A DNA stretch of 64,000 nucleotides from Pseudomonas fluorescens (GTDB lineage: Bacteria; Pseudomonadota; Gammaproteobacteria; Pseudomonadales; Pseudomonadaceae). The translations under genes and the position numbers were made by a program. The DNA lies in contig NZ_CABVIY010000003.1 of NCBI RefSeq assembly GCF_902498195.1, positions 806,001 to 870,000 of the forward strand, given 5' to 3'. Shown one piece after another: positions 8,691-17,189 of the stretch. Below the pieces are notes generated by a model. That model saw only the letters and a program-made list of their open reading frames with translations, searched no databases and had not been told where the DNA came from. The stretch's first letter is position 1. Every line of letters starts with the position of its first letter.

Positions 8691-9671
8691 ATGAACGCCC
8701 CACTTTCCCCCAATTCCTGGCAGTACCGTGGCCTCAACGCGCTCAACCCGGGCCTGTCTTATTTGTCCGACGCGCTGATCGAACTGACTCAGGCCGGCTA
8801 CCCGGTGATGGCCGGCTCCGCCGACCTGCAGTACTCCAACGGCCTCAACAAGTTCGCCAGCCAGTACCCCGAGCGTTACCTGCAGTTCGGCATCTCGGAG
8901 CAGAACATGGTCACTGCCGCTGCCGGCCTGGCCACTTGTGGCGTGATGCCATTCGTGGCGACCTTCGCCTCGTTCCTGGGCCTGTTGTGCTGCGAACAGA
9001 TCCGCATGGACGTCGCCTATTCGGCGCAACCGGTGCGCCTGATCGGGCACCACACCGGTATTTCCCTGGGCTTTTACGGCACCTCGCACCATGCCACCGA
9101 GGACATCGCCACCATGCGCTCGATCGCCGACCTGGCGGTGGTGTCGCCCGCAGACGGCCCGCAACTGGTCGCCGCGATCCGCGCCTCGGTCACCTACGAC
9201 AAGCCGGTGTATTTCCGCATTGGCCGTGGTCGCGATCCGATTGTTTACCAGGACGATGTGGTCTTCGAGTTCGGCAAGGCCCATGAGCACATTGAGGGTG
9301 AGGAACTGACCATCATCGCCTGCGGTATCACCGTGCATGCGGCGCTGGCCGCCGCTCGCAAAATGAACGCCGAGGGGCGTTCGGTGGGAGTGATCGACAT
9401 GGCCTCGATCAAGCCGATCGACCGTGACGCCATCCTGCGCGCCGCCGCACGCAGCAAACGCATGATGACCGTCGAAGAGCACAACGTGCTCGGTGGCTTG
9501 GGTGCTGCCGTGGCTGAAGTCCTTGCGGACGAAGGTGTCGGCGTGAAGCTCAAGCGCCACGGTATCTACGACGAATACAGCCTGATCGCCCCGCCGACGC
9601 ACCTGTATGAACACTACAAGCTCGACGCCGCCGGGATCGAAGAAGTGGCGCTGGCACACCTAAACGCCTGA
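8691..9671 (+). CDS. Transketolase, C-terminal (pyrimidine-binding) subunit
   Basis: Second half of the split transketolase, 326 aa. The pyrimidine domain shows FGISEQNMVTAAAGLA, containing the conserved Glu that activates the cofactor, then HHTGISLGFYGTSHHATED. The C-terminal transketolase domain ends with the usual VEEHNVLGGLG element. It directly follows the N-terminal subunit. Together they form a complete enzyme. Its presence with polyol dehydrogenases suggests that the pathway makes a ketose which is cleaved without prior aldolase action; no kinase is visible. Confidence 0.88.
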   Translation: MNAPLSPNSWQYRGLNALNPGLSYLSDALIELTQAGYPVMAGSADLQYSNGLNKFASQYPERYLQFGISEQNMVTAAAGLATCGVMPFVATFASFLGLLCCEQIRMDVAYSAQPVRLIGHHTGISLGFYGTSHHATEDIATMRSIADLAVVSPADGPQLVAAIRASVTYDKPVYFRIGRGRDPIVYQDDVVFEFGKAHEHIEGEELTIIACGITVHAALAAARKMNAEGRSVGVIDMASIKPIDRDAILRAAARSKRMMTVEEHNVLGGLGAAVAEVLADEGVGVKLKRHGIYDEYSLIAPPTHLYEHYKLDAAGIEEVALAHLNA

Positions 9672-9686
9672 CACCTGCCCTAACCC

Positions 9687-9769
9687 TGTGGGAGCGAGCC
9701 TGCTCGCGAATGCGATATGTCAGTCACCCCTCTGACCCACCGCTTTCGCGAGCAGGCTCGCTCCTACAG
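9687..9769. repeat. REPIN (paired inverted REP)
   Basis: TGTGGGAGCGAGCCTGCTCGCGA and its near-perfect inverted partner enclose a short spacer. It lies between the transketolase and MFS genes. Confidence 0.9.
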
Positions 9770-9854
9770 TTGGATTTTCGTTTGAATGGGGCCATCGCAT
9801 TCACCGATTCACCCCACCACATACCGTGGTCCATGAAACATCTCGGAGCCAACA

Positions 9855-11165
9855 ATGAATAACATCACCGAGACCATGTCCGACTTCACCACCGGACAGG
9901 CCAAGACAACCCGTACATCGCTGCGCAGAAAGTCATTGATGGCCACCGGCGTGGGCAACCTGCTCGAGTGGTTCGACTGGACGATCTACACCGTCGCCTC
10001 GGTGTACATCGCCGCGGCACTCTTCGATAAAAGCAACGCCACCTCTGCCCTGCTCAATACCCTGGCGGTGTTTGCCGCCGGCTTTCTGCTGCGCCCCATC
10101 GGCGGCATCTTCTTCGGCATCCTGGCCGACAAACTGGGCAGGCGCGTGGTGTTGCTCAGCACCATGCTGTTGATGGCCGGTGCCAGCCTGCTGATTGCCT
10201 TTATTCCCTCCTACGATGCGATTGGCAGCTGGGCCTCGGCGTTCCTGTTGCTGGCGCGACTGGTGCAGGGTTTTGCCCACGGAGGCGAAACCACTACCTC
10301 CTACGCCTACATAGCCGAAATCGCCCCGCCCAAGCGTCGGGGCCTGTGGTCAAGCACCGTGTTTCTGGCCGTCGGTTCGGGATCATTGCTGGCGACGTTC
10401 TACATGGCTCTGCTGACGTCCCTGTTGTCAGTCAGCGAAATGCAAGAATGGGGCTGGCGCATTCCCTTCGCCACCGGCGGCCTGCTGGCGGTCTTCGCCT
10501 TGTGGCTGCGGCGCAACATGATGGAAAGCGAGCACAGCCCGAGCACCGGCGAAGGCTCGACGGAACCGGCCTGGAGTCGCGGCAAAATCATTCAACATGG
10601 CATGCGCCTGTTCCTGTATGAAGCCGGTGCCACACTGACCTACTACACCTGGGTCACGTCGGCCTCGATCTACGCCATCAGCGTCAAAGGCATGGACCCG
10701 CGCAGCGCCTTCACCATGAGCTGCATTGCGCAAGTGATCTACCTGGTGTTCCTGCCCATTTCGGGCTGGATCTCGGACCTGTGGGGCCGCAAGATTTCCG
10801 CGTTGATTTCCCTGCTTGGAATTGCCGCCACCCTGTTCCCGTTGTGGGGGCTGATTTCCAATGAACCCTGGACCCTGATGGTGGCGCAAACCGCAGGATT
10901 GTTGCTGGTAGGTTTCATCACCGGCTGCAAACCGGCGTCGATTTCCGAACAGATTCCCACCCGCTACCGCACTCGGATGTTCGGTGTGTGCATTTCACTG
11001 GGTGTGGCGGTGTTCGGCGGGACGGCTTCGTACCTGACGACCTGGTTGTATTCGGAGAACATCGGCTGGATGTTCAACGTCTATCTGATCGTGGTGGCGG
11101 TGATCGCCAGCGCGGTGGTGTTGTTGTGGAAAAACAACCATGGCGTGCCCATCGAAAAAATCTGA
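9855..11165 (+). CDS. MFS transporter, metabolite:H+ symporter (MHS) type
   Basis: 436-aa inner-membrane permease with about 12 hydrophobic segments. The N-terminus carries GVGNLLEWFDWTIY, the MHS hallmark seen in KgtP/ProP/ShiA-type carriers. LADKLGRR and a second DLWGRK loop are the MFS motif-A positions. The start is preceded by CGGAG. It closes the catabolic island and, given the context, probably imports the pathway substrate or a carboxylate intermediate. ShiA-like shikimate carriers belong to this family, which is notable beside the AroE-like gene, but the substrate is not proven. Confidence 0.85.
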   Translation: MNNITETMSDFTTGQAKTTRTSLRRKSLMATGVGNLLEWFDWTIYTVASVYIAAALFDKSNATSALLNTLAVFAAGFLLRPIGGIFFGILADKLGRRVVLLSTMLLMAGASLLIAFIPSYDAIGSWASAFLLLARLVQGFAHGGETTTSYAYIAEIAPPKRRGLWSSTVFLAVGSGSLLATFYMALLTSLLSVSEMQEWGWRIPFATGGLLAVFALWLRRNMMESEHSPSTGEGSTEPAWSRGKIIQHGMRLFLYEAGATLTYYTWVTSASIYAISVKGMDPRSAFTMSCIAQVIYLVFLPISGWISDLWGRKISALISLLGIAATLFPLWGLISNEPWTLMVAQTAGLLLVGFITGCKPASISEQIPTRYRTRMFGVCISLGVAVFGGTASYLTTWLYSENIGWMFNVYLIVVAVIASAVVLLWKNNHGVPIEKI

Positions 11166-11184
11166 AACACCAAACGCTCACCTA

Positions 11185-11647
11185 ATGGAAACCTGGTTTG
11201 ATGATCCTCCGCATTTTGGGCGGTGTCGTATTTGTTCGTGATTACCACTGGGGCGGATTGGGCGTATGCAATATCGGCGGGACTATTTGGTCAGGTCGTG
11301 ATGCCCGCCGTTGCCGGCTTGTTGATCGGACATGTGTTGGCGACGCTGGTCGTGGCGGCCGGTGTCGGTGGACTGGTAGCGAGCAACCCCCGCTGCCCTT
11401 TCAGTGCTCACCATACCTGATTTGGCTCGGTATCAACGTGCTTCTACGCCCTTCAGAACCACATGCCGGCCAAACGCAGGAGACGGGCTCCTGGGCATGC
11501 TGGACTCTAAAAGGGGCCTGCGTGAGCGGACTTAACCCCAAAGTTTTTTTGCTTTTCCTCGCTGGTTGTCGCATGGCAGTGAGAACAGCTCCCGCAGGTC
11601 AGTTCGGCGGTGGCGAGCGGCGTTTCGTGGATTGTTCGCTCAGCTAG
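11185..11647 (+). pseudogene. Decayed LysE/RhtB-type amino-acid exporter
   Basis: Three reading frames carry consecutive pieces of a LysE-family protein. METWF is at 11185, then FVITTGADWAYAISAGL with VAGLLIGHVLATLVVAAGVG in another frame (about 11229-11380), and GLNPKVFLLFLAG in a third (about 11526-11570). The order matches the family (PGPDW..., G-x-GH, NPK). At least two frameshifts and missing interior sequence make it non-functional. Confidence 0.7.
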
Positions 11648-11683
11648 ACTGATTCAATACGCCCCTGCACAGAGACTTCGACC

Positions 11684-12550
11684 ATGGCAACCAGGACCGC
11701 AATTGTATTCGCTGGTGGCGGCAGCCTGGGGGCGGTGCAGGTGGGCATGTTGCGCGCCCTGGTCGAGGCCGATGTCCGATTCGACATGGTCGTTGGCGCT
11801 TCGGTAGGCGCAATCAACGGCGCCTACTTTGCCGCAAGGCCCGATTCGGCCGGCGTCGAGGCGCTCGCCGGATTCTGGCGCGGGCTGAGCAAAAATGACA
11901 TTTTCCCCCTCTCGTGGCTCGACACCTGCAGAGGACTGATCAATCGGCGCGGCTTTCTGTTGCAACCGGCGGCCTTGAACCGATTGCTGGGTCAGGCGTT
12001 GCCCATTCAGCGCATTGAAGAGGCGGTATTGCCTCTGCACATCGTCACCACCGACCTGCTCAGCGGCGCCGAGACCGTGCTGTCCAGTGGTGAACTCGGG
12101 CAGGCGCTATTGGCCAGCGCAGCAATCCCGCTGGTGTTCCCCAGCGTACACATTGCCGATCAGTTCCTGATTGATGGAGGGGTGGCCAGCAATACACCCA
12201 TTTCAACGGCCGTCGCCCTGGGCGCCACCACCGTCGTGGTGGTCCCCACGGGAGTGAGTTGCGCCCTGACACAACCGCCCCAAGGCTTGATCGCACTGGC
12301 CCTGCATACCGTCAACCTGATGAGCATGCGGCAGTTGGTCAGCGACATCGAACACTTCCGCACCCTCACCCGCCTGCACATCGTCCCGCCTTTGTGTCCC
12401 GTGGATGTCTCGGTGTTCAACTTTGCCCAGACAGAGTCCCTGTTGCAGCGCGCTTATGAGCAGACCCTCAAGTGGCTGGACCGTGGAGGTCTTGAACGCA
12501 CCAAGGTGCCGGGCTCCCTGACGATCCATTCACACGCCCATGAGCATTGA
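11684..12550 (+). CDS. Patatin-like phospholipase
   Basis: 288-aa patatin-family lipid acyl hydrolase. The oxyanion loop GGGSLGA (11-17), the nucleophile elbow GASVG with S40, and the catalytic Asp in LIDGG (D164) make up the Ser-Asp dyad. No signal peptide is evident, so it is probably cytoplasmic or membrane-associated. Its 3' end overlaps the convergent thioesterase gene by 21 bp. Whether it acts on phospholipids or other acyl esters cannot be told. Confidence 0.88.
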   Translation: MATRTAIVFAGGGSLGAVQVGMLRALVEADVRFDMVVGASVGAINGAYFAARPDSAGVEALAGFWRGLSKNDIFPLSWLDTCRGLINRRGFLLQPAALNRLLGQALPIQRIEEAVLPLHIVTTDLLSGAETVLSSGELGQALLASAAIPLVFPSVHIADQFLIDGGVASNTPISTAVALGATTVVVVPTGVSCALTQPPQGLIALALHTVNLMSMRQLVSDIEHFRTLTRLHIVPPLCPVDVSVFNFAQTESLLQRAYEQTLKWLDRGGLERTKVPGSLTIHSHAHEH

Positions 12551-12979
12551 GTGGTCGCCGTGCAAACGGCTCAATGCCGCCCGCAGGGTGTCAGGGATCG
12601 GCACCGGGCGATTGCCGGCGCGCTCGACGAAGACATGCACAAACCGCCCCGCCGCACGGGCCTGCGGCTCCCCGTGCTTGAAAATGGCCAAGGTGTAATG
12701 CACCGAGCTGTTACCCAGTTTGCTCACCGCGACACCCACCTCGATGTGTTCCGGAAAGGCAATCGAAGCGAAATAGTCGCAGCTGGAACTGACCACCAAA
12801 GCGATGACTTCGCCTTGATGGATATCCAGCCCTCCGGCCTCGATCAGGTAGCGGTTCACCGCACTGTCGAAGTAGCTGTAGTAGACGACGTTGTTGACGT
12901 GGCCATAGACGTCGTTGTCGTGCCAGCGCGTGGTGATCGGCTGGAAATGGCGAAAGTCTTCGCGCCGCAGTTCGTTCAT
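12530..12979 (-). CDS. Hotdog-fold acyl-CoA thioesterase
   Basis: 149-aa member of the 4-hydroxybenzoyl-CoA thioesterase/YbgC-like family. RWHDNDVYGHVNNVVYYSYF contains the active-site Asp and the GHVNN turn. It lies 31 bp downstream of the acyl-CoA dehydrogenase on the same strand, so it probably belongs to the beta-oxidation-type operon with the next two genes, releasing free acids or recycling CoA. The stop lies inside the 3' end of the convergent patatin gene. Confidence 0.85.
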   Translation of the reverse strand: MNELRREDFRHFQPITTRWHDNDVYGHVNNVVYYSYFDSAVNRYLIEAGGLDIHQGEVIALVVSSSCDYFASIAFPEHIEVGVAVSKLGNSSVHYTLAIFKHGEPQARAAGRFVHVFVERAGNRPVPIPDTLRAALSRLHGDHSMLMGV

Positions 12980-13010
12980 GGCGTGGCGTGTCCGTTTGAA
13001 TGGGCAAGGG

Positions 13011-14792
13011 TCAGAAGGCGAAATCGCTCTGCGGCATGTCCATCAGGCATCCGGCACCGGCCAGCAAGGCCTCGCGATGAGCGCCAGCCCGTGGCAGCAC
13101 CCGGCGCAGGTAGAACCGGGCCGATTGCAGCTTGGCCTGGTAGAACGCCGCTTCGCCGCTGCCCGCCGCCAATGCCTGGCTGGCCCGCACAGCCGCCTGC
13201 AACCACAGCGCCGCCAACATCACGTAGGCCGAGTAGGCGAGGAAATCCACCGACACCGCGCCGATTTCCTCGGGATCACGGCGACAGGCTTGCACCACCG
13301 ATTGGCCCAGCGCTCGCCACTCTTCAAGACGCAGCCCCACGCATTCAGCCATCTCGGGCTGGGCCGTTGCCTGATGCACGTGCGCGGCCAGTTCGTCGAT
13401 CAAGGCATTGAGTTCGCTGCCGCCATCGCCCAGCAACTTGCGGCGGATCAGGTCCAGCGCCTGGATGCCGTTGGTGTCTTCGTACAACTGGGTGATGCGG
13501 CTGTCGCGCATCAACTGTTCCATGCCCCACTCGCGGATAAACCCGTGGCCTCCGTACAGCTGCACGCCAAGGCTGGCCACCTCCTGGCCGCAGTCGGTGA
13601 AGAATGCCTTGACCACAGGAATCAGCAAGGCGGCGCGACGGGTCGCGGCTTCACGCGCCGCCGCATCGCTGGCGCCGTGTTCCAGATCGAGCTGGCGGGC
13701 CGTGTAGGCCGCGAGCATCCGGCAGCCCTCGCCGAGGGTTTTCTGGATCAGCAGCATGCGCCGCACATCGGGGTGAACGATGATCGGGTCGGCGGGTTTG
13801 TCCGGTGCCACCGGCCCGCTGATCGCCCGTGACTGCAAGCGCTCACGGGCATAAGCCAGGCCGCCCTGGAACGCGGCTTCGGCGATGCCCAGGCCCTGCA
13901 ACCCGACCTGGAAGCGCGCATCGTTCATCATCGTGAACATGCAGGCCAGCCCCTGGTTCGGCTGGCCGACGAGCCAACCGGTGGCGTCATCGAAATTCAT
14001 CACGCAGGTGGACGCGCCCTTGATGCCCATCTTGTGCTCCAGCGCGCCGCAACTCAGGGCGTTGCGCGCAGCTGGCGCGCCCTCGGCGTCGAGCAGCCGC
14101 TTGGGCACCAGGAACAGGCTGATGCCTTTGACACCCGGCGGCGCATCGGGCAATCGGGCGAGCACCAGGTGAATGATGTTATCGCTCAAATCCTGCTCGC
14201 CGCCGCTGATAAAGATCTTGCTGCCGCTGATCCGGTAGCTGCCATCGGCCTGGGGCTGCGCGCGGGTACGCAGCAACGCCAGGTCGGTGCCGGCCTGGGG
14301 TTCGGTGAGGCACATGGTGCCGGTCCACTCGCCGCTGACCAGTTGTGCCAGGTAGCGCTGCTTGAGTTCGTCACTGCCGTGGCGATCCAGGGCCAGGACC
14401 GTGCCCTCGGTCAACCCGGAGTAAACGCGAAACGACAGCGAGGCACTCATCAGCATCTCGTGGAAACTCGCCGACAGCATTTGCGGGAAGCCCTGGCCAC
14501 CGAACGCCAGCGGCCCGGTCATGCTCGCCCAGCCCTGCTCGACAAACTGTTTATAGGCCTGGCGAAAACCGTCCGGCGTGGTCACTTCGCCGTCCTGCAA
14601 GCGGCAGCCCTGTTCGTCGCTGTTGCGGTTCAGCGGTGCGATAACCTCGCTGGCAAACCGGGCGGCCTCTTCGAGGACGCCGTCGATGGTCTCGCGGTCC
14701 AGACCGTTGTCCAGTTGCTGGCAATGCCCGGTGACGTCGAACAGTTCATGCAGGACGAAACGCATGTCGCGCAGTGGCGCCTGGTAGCTCAT
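13011..14792 (-). CDS. Acyl-CoA dehydrogenase (long form, DmdC/FadE-like)
   Basis: 593-aa FAD enzyme of the ACAD family, longer than the usual 380-400 aa, with the extra C-terminal domain found in DmdC-like and AidB-like members. The flavin-binding segment CLTEPQAGTDL and the predicted catalytic base E438 in LYEDTNGIQ are present. The gene overlaps the upstream 3-hydroxyacyl-CoA dehydrogenase by 4 bp (ATGA), so translation is coupled. The pair lacks an enoyl-CoA hydratase and a thiolase within the window. Substrate chain length cannot be inferred. Confidence 0.88.
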   Translation of the reverse strand: MSYQAPLRDMRFVLHELFDVTGHCQQLDNGLDRETIDGVLEEAARFASEVIAPLNRNSDEQGCRLQDGEVTTPDGFRQAYKQFVEQGWASMTGPLAFGGQGFPQMLSASFHEMLMSASLSFRVYSGLTEGTVLALDRHGSDELKQRYLAQLVSGEWTGTMCLTEPQAGTDLALLRTRAQPQADGSYRISGSKIFISGGEQDLSDNIIHLVLARLPDAPPGVKGISLFLVPKRLLDAEGAPAARNALSCGALEHKMGIKGASTCVMNFDDATGWLVGQPNQGLACMFTMMNDARFQVGLQGLGIAEAAFQGGLAYARERLQSRAISGPVAPDKPADPIIVHPDVRRMLLIQKTLGEGCRMLAAYTARQLDLEHGASDAAAREAATRRAALLIPVVKAFFTDCGQEVASLGVQLYGGHGFIREWGMEQLMRDSRITQLYEDTNGIQALDLIRRKLLGDGGSELNALIDELAAHVHQATAQPEMAECVGLRLEEWRALGQSVVQACRRDPEEIGAVSVDFLAYSAYVMLAALWLQAAVRASQALAAGSGEAAFYQAKLQSARFYLRRVLPRAGAHREALLAGAGCLMDMPQSDFAF

Positions 14793-16030
14793 GCCCGGCC
14801 CTCCACGTCGGCAAAACCCTTGCCCGCCGCCACCAGCTCGGCAATCAGCGGCGCCGGTGCCCAGTGTTCACCGTGCTGCTGTTGCAAGCGTTGCAGACGC
14901 TGCTGAATCGAGGCCAGGCCCTGGGCATCGGCCCAGCTCATCGGCCCGCCCACCGCCGCCGGGAAGCCATAACCGTTGAGGTAGACCCGGTCAATGTCCT
15001 GGCTACTGTCGGCGATCTGTTCCTGGAGGATCTTCGCGCCCTCGTTGACCAGTGCCAGCAGGCTGCGTTCGACAACCTCCTGCTCGCTGATCGCCCGGCG
15101 CTGGTAGCCCAGGCCACTGGCGATGCGTTCGATCAGCCCATCGACCTCAGGGTCATGGTCGGCCTCGCGACTGCCCTCGGCATACTGGTAATAGCCGCGA
15201 CCGGCCTTCTGGCCGAATCGGCCGAGGTCGCACAGGCCGTTGTCGACCTGCACCAGCGGGCTGTCCATGCCCTTCCCGGCCAGTTGGCGGGCGCGCCATT
15301 CGAGGTCGACGCCGACCACGTCGTACATGCGAAACGGCCCCATGGCGAAACCGAACGCCTGCAACGCACCGTCCACCTGCTGCGGCAGCGCCCCCTCAAG
15401 CAGCATTTTGCGGGCCTCGTCGGCATAGGTCTTGAGCATGCGGTTACCGATAAACCCACGGCAGTTGCCGGCCACCACCGCGACCTTGCCCAGGCGTTGT
15501 CCCAGTTGCCTGGCGACGTCCAGCACGGCGGACGATGTCTGCGCGCCCCGGACGATTTCCAGCAGTTTCATGATGTGCGCCGGGCTGAAGAAATGCAGGC
15601 CCAGCACCTGTCCGGGGCGCCGGGTGACCGCCGCGATGGCGTCGACATCCAGCGCCGAGGTGTTGCTGGCCAGGATCGCGCCGGGTTTGAGGGTGTTGTC
15701 CAGGGTGCGGAAGATGTCCTGTTTCAGCTCCAGGTTTTCGTACACCGCCTCGATCACCAGGTCGACATCAGCCAGTGCCGCATAGCTGTCCACCGCCTGG
15801 ACCCGGGCCAGGTTCTGCTCGGCCTGTTCTTCGCTGAGGCGCCCCTTGACCACCTGATGGGCCCAGGTATCGGCGGCCATTTTCAGGCCCGCGGTGACCA
15901 TCTCTGCATTGGCATCGAGCCACAACACCGGAATGCCGGCACTGGCCAGGCTGATGACAATGCCCCGGCCCATGGTTCCGGCCCCTACGACCGCTGCCTG
16001 TTTTACGTCGAATCCGTTGCTCACGCCCAC
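14789..16030 (-). CDS. 3-hydroxyacyl-CoA dehydrogenase
   Basis: 413-aa NAD-dependent enzyme resembling the C-terminal half of FadB, without the hydratase domain. The Rossmann motif VVGAGTMGRGI is at residues 14-24. The catalytic pair is H146 and E158 in LHFFSPAHIMKLLEIV. Two C-terminal 3HCDH repeats follow (GPFRMYDVVGVD and GFPAAVGGPMSWAD). It is first in the operon, divergent from a LysR regulator 90 bp away. Confidence 0.88.
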   Translation of the reverse strand: MGVSNGFDVKQAAVVGAGTMGRGIVISLASAGIPVLWLDANAEMVTAGLKMAADTWAHQVVKGRLSEEQAEQNLARVQAVDSYAALADVDLVIEAVYENLELKQDIFRTLDNTLKPGAILASNTSALDVDAIAAVTRRPGQVLGLHFFSPAHIMKLLEIVRGAQTSSAVLDVARQLGQRLGKVAVVAGNCRGFIGNRMLKTYADEARKMLLEGALPQQVDGALQAFGFAMGPFRMYDVVGVDLEWRARQLAGKGMDSPLVQVDNGLCDLGRFGQKAGRGYYQYAEGSREADHDPEVDGLIERIASGLGYQRRAISEQEVVERSLLALVNEGAKILQEQIADSSQDIDRVYLNGYGFPAAVGGPMSWADAQGLASIQQRLQRLQQQHGEHWAPAPLIAELVAAGKGFADVEGRA

Positions 16031-16086
16031 GCTCCCAAACTGATAAGAAGGATTGCCGACACCCTAAGCAGCCGCCTACTATTTGA

Positions 16087-16094
16087 GAAATTTC
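16087..16094. promoter_or_regulatory. Candidate LysR-regulator site in the divergent promoter
   Basis: GAAATTTC palindrome within the 90-bp AT-rich region between the beta-oxidation operon and the LysR gene. LysR proteins usually bind such intergenic inverted repeats. The assignment is weak. Confidence 0.3.
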
Positions 16095-16120
16095 ATTTTC
16101 ATATGCGTGATATTTGCTAG

Positions 16121-17041
16121 ATGAATACAACTAACTTCGATCTCAACCTGCTGCGCATCCTCGATGTGTTGCTGCGCGAGCAGAACGTCTCCCGCGCCGC
16201 CGAGCGCCTGGCGCTCAGCCAGCCGACCGTGAGCAACGCCCTGGCGCGCCTGCGCGAACAGCTCGATGACCCACTGCTGGTGCGCATCGGCCGGCGCATG
16301 CAACCCACGCCCAAGGCCTTGGCGCTGGAAGGTCCGATCCGTTCGGCGTTGCAACAGATCGAACAGACGCTCAACGTCGACGAAAGCTTCGACCCGGGCT
16401 CCAGCCGCCAGACGTTTCGCATTGCCATGACCGATTTCGTCGAGCAGCTGTGCATGCCCAGTCTGCTGACGCGCCTGCAAGACTGCGCCCCGAACCTGCG
16501 CCTGGACATCGCCCCGCTGGCCCCCAGCCTGCCGGTCGATGCGCTGGATCGCGGGCAGCTCGACATGGTGCTGGGGCGCTTCGACGAAATCCCCGCGCGT
16601 TTCGCCCGCCGTCTCTGGCGCAGTGAAACCCTGCAAGTCGCGTTGCGCCAGGATCATCCCGTGGTCACCGGCGCGCTGGACCTCCAGACGTTCCTGCGCC
16701 TGCGCCACCTCTGGGTGCATGGCGGCCAGACACGCGGCATGGTCGATCAGTGGCTGGGGGAACAAGGCTTGTCTCGGCAGATCGTCTACACCACGCCCAA
16801 CTACCTGCAGGCGGCGCACCTGGTGGCGGCATCCGATCTGTGCGTGGTGTTGCCGACCCAGCTGGCGCGTAACTTTGCAGCCCTGCTGCCCTTGCAGCTG
16901 CATGACTTGCCGTTTGCCCTGGAGGCTTTCGAGCTGGACCTGGTGTACCTGGCACAACGCGAACAGGACCGGGCAGTGAGCTGGCTGGCGGGAGAAATTC
17001 TACAGGTCGGCAAAAACGCCAACCGCAACCTTGAGTGCTAG
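16121..17041 (+). CDS. LysR-family transcriptional regulator
   Basis: 306 aa. The N-terminal winged helix is clear (FDLNLLRILDVLLREQNVSRAAERL, then SQPTVSNALARLRE), followed by a LysR substrate domain. The sequence style (DLNLL...LLREQNVSRAA) places it with NodD/LinR/PcpR-type regulators. It is divergent from the 3-hydroxyacyl-CoA/acyl-CoA dehydrogenase operon, which it most likely controls; the effector is unknown. Confidence 0.9.
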   Translation: MNTTNFDLNLLRILDVLLREQNVSRAAERLALSQPTVSNALARLREQLDDPLLVRIGRRMQPTPKALALEGPIRSALQQIEQTLNVDESFDPGSSRQTFRIAMTDFVEQLCMPSLLTRLQDCAPNLRLDIAPLAPSLPVDALDRGQLDMVLGRFDEIPARFARRLWRSETLQVALRQDHPVVTGALDLQTFLRLRHLWVHGGQTRGMVDQWLGEQGLSRQIVYTTPNYLQAAHLVAASDLCVVLPTQLARNFAALLPLQLHDLPFALEAFELDLVYLAQREQDRAVSWLAGEILQVGKNANRNLEC

Positions 17042-17189
17042 GGCAATGCCAGCCCTGCCTGTAAATCGGCAAGCCGGGCCCCGCAAGGTAGCCTCCAGGT
17101 GTCGCCCATCGGCAGGCGCTCAACTCTTTTGAATTATCGTGGCGAGACTCTCTCTGACTTAAACACAGAGAACAGTCAGCAGGCCTGCC

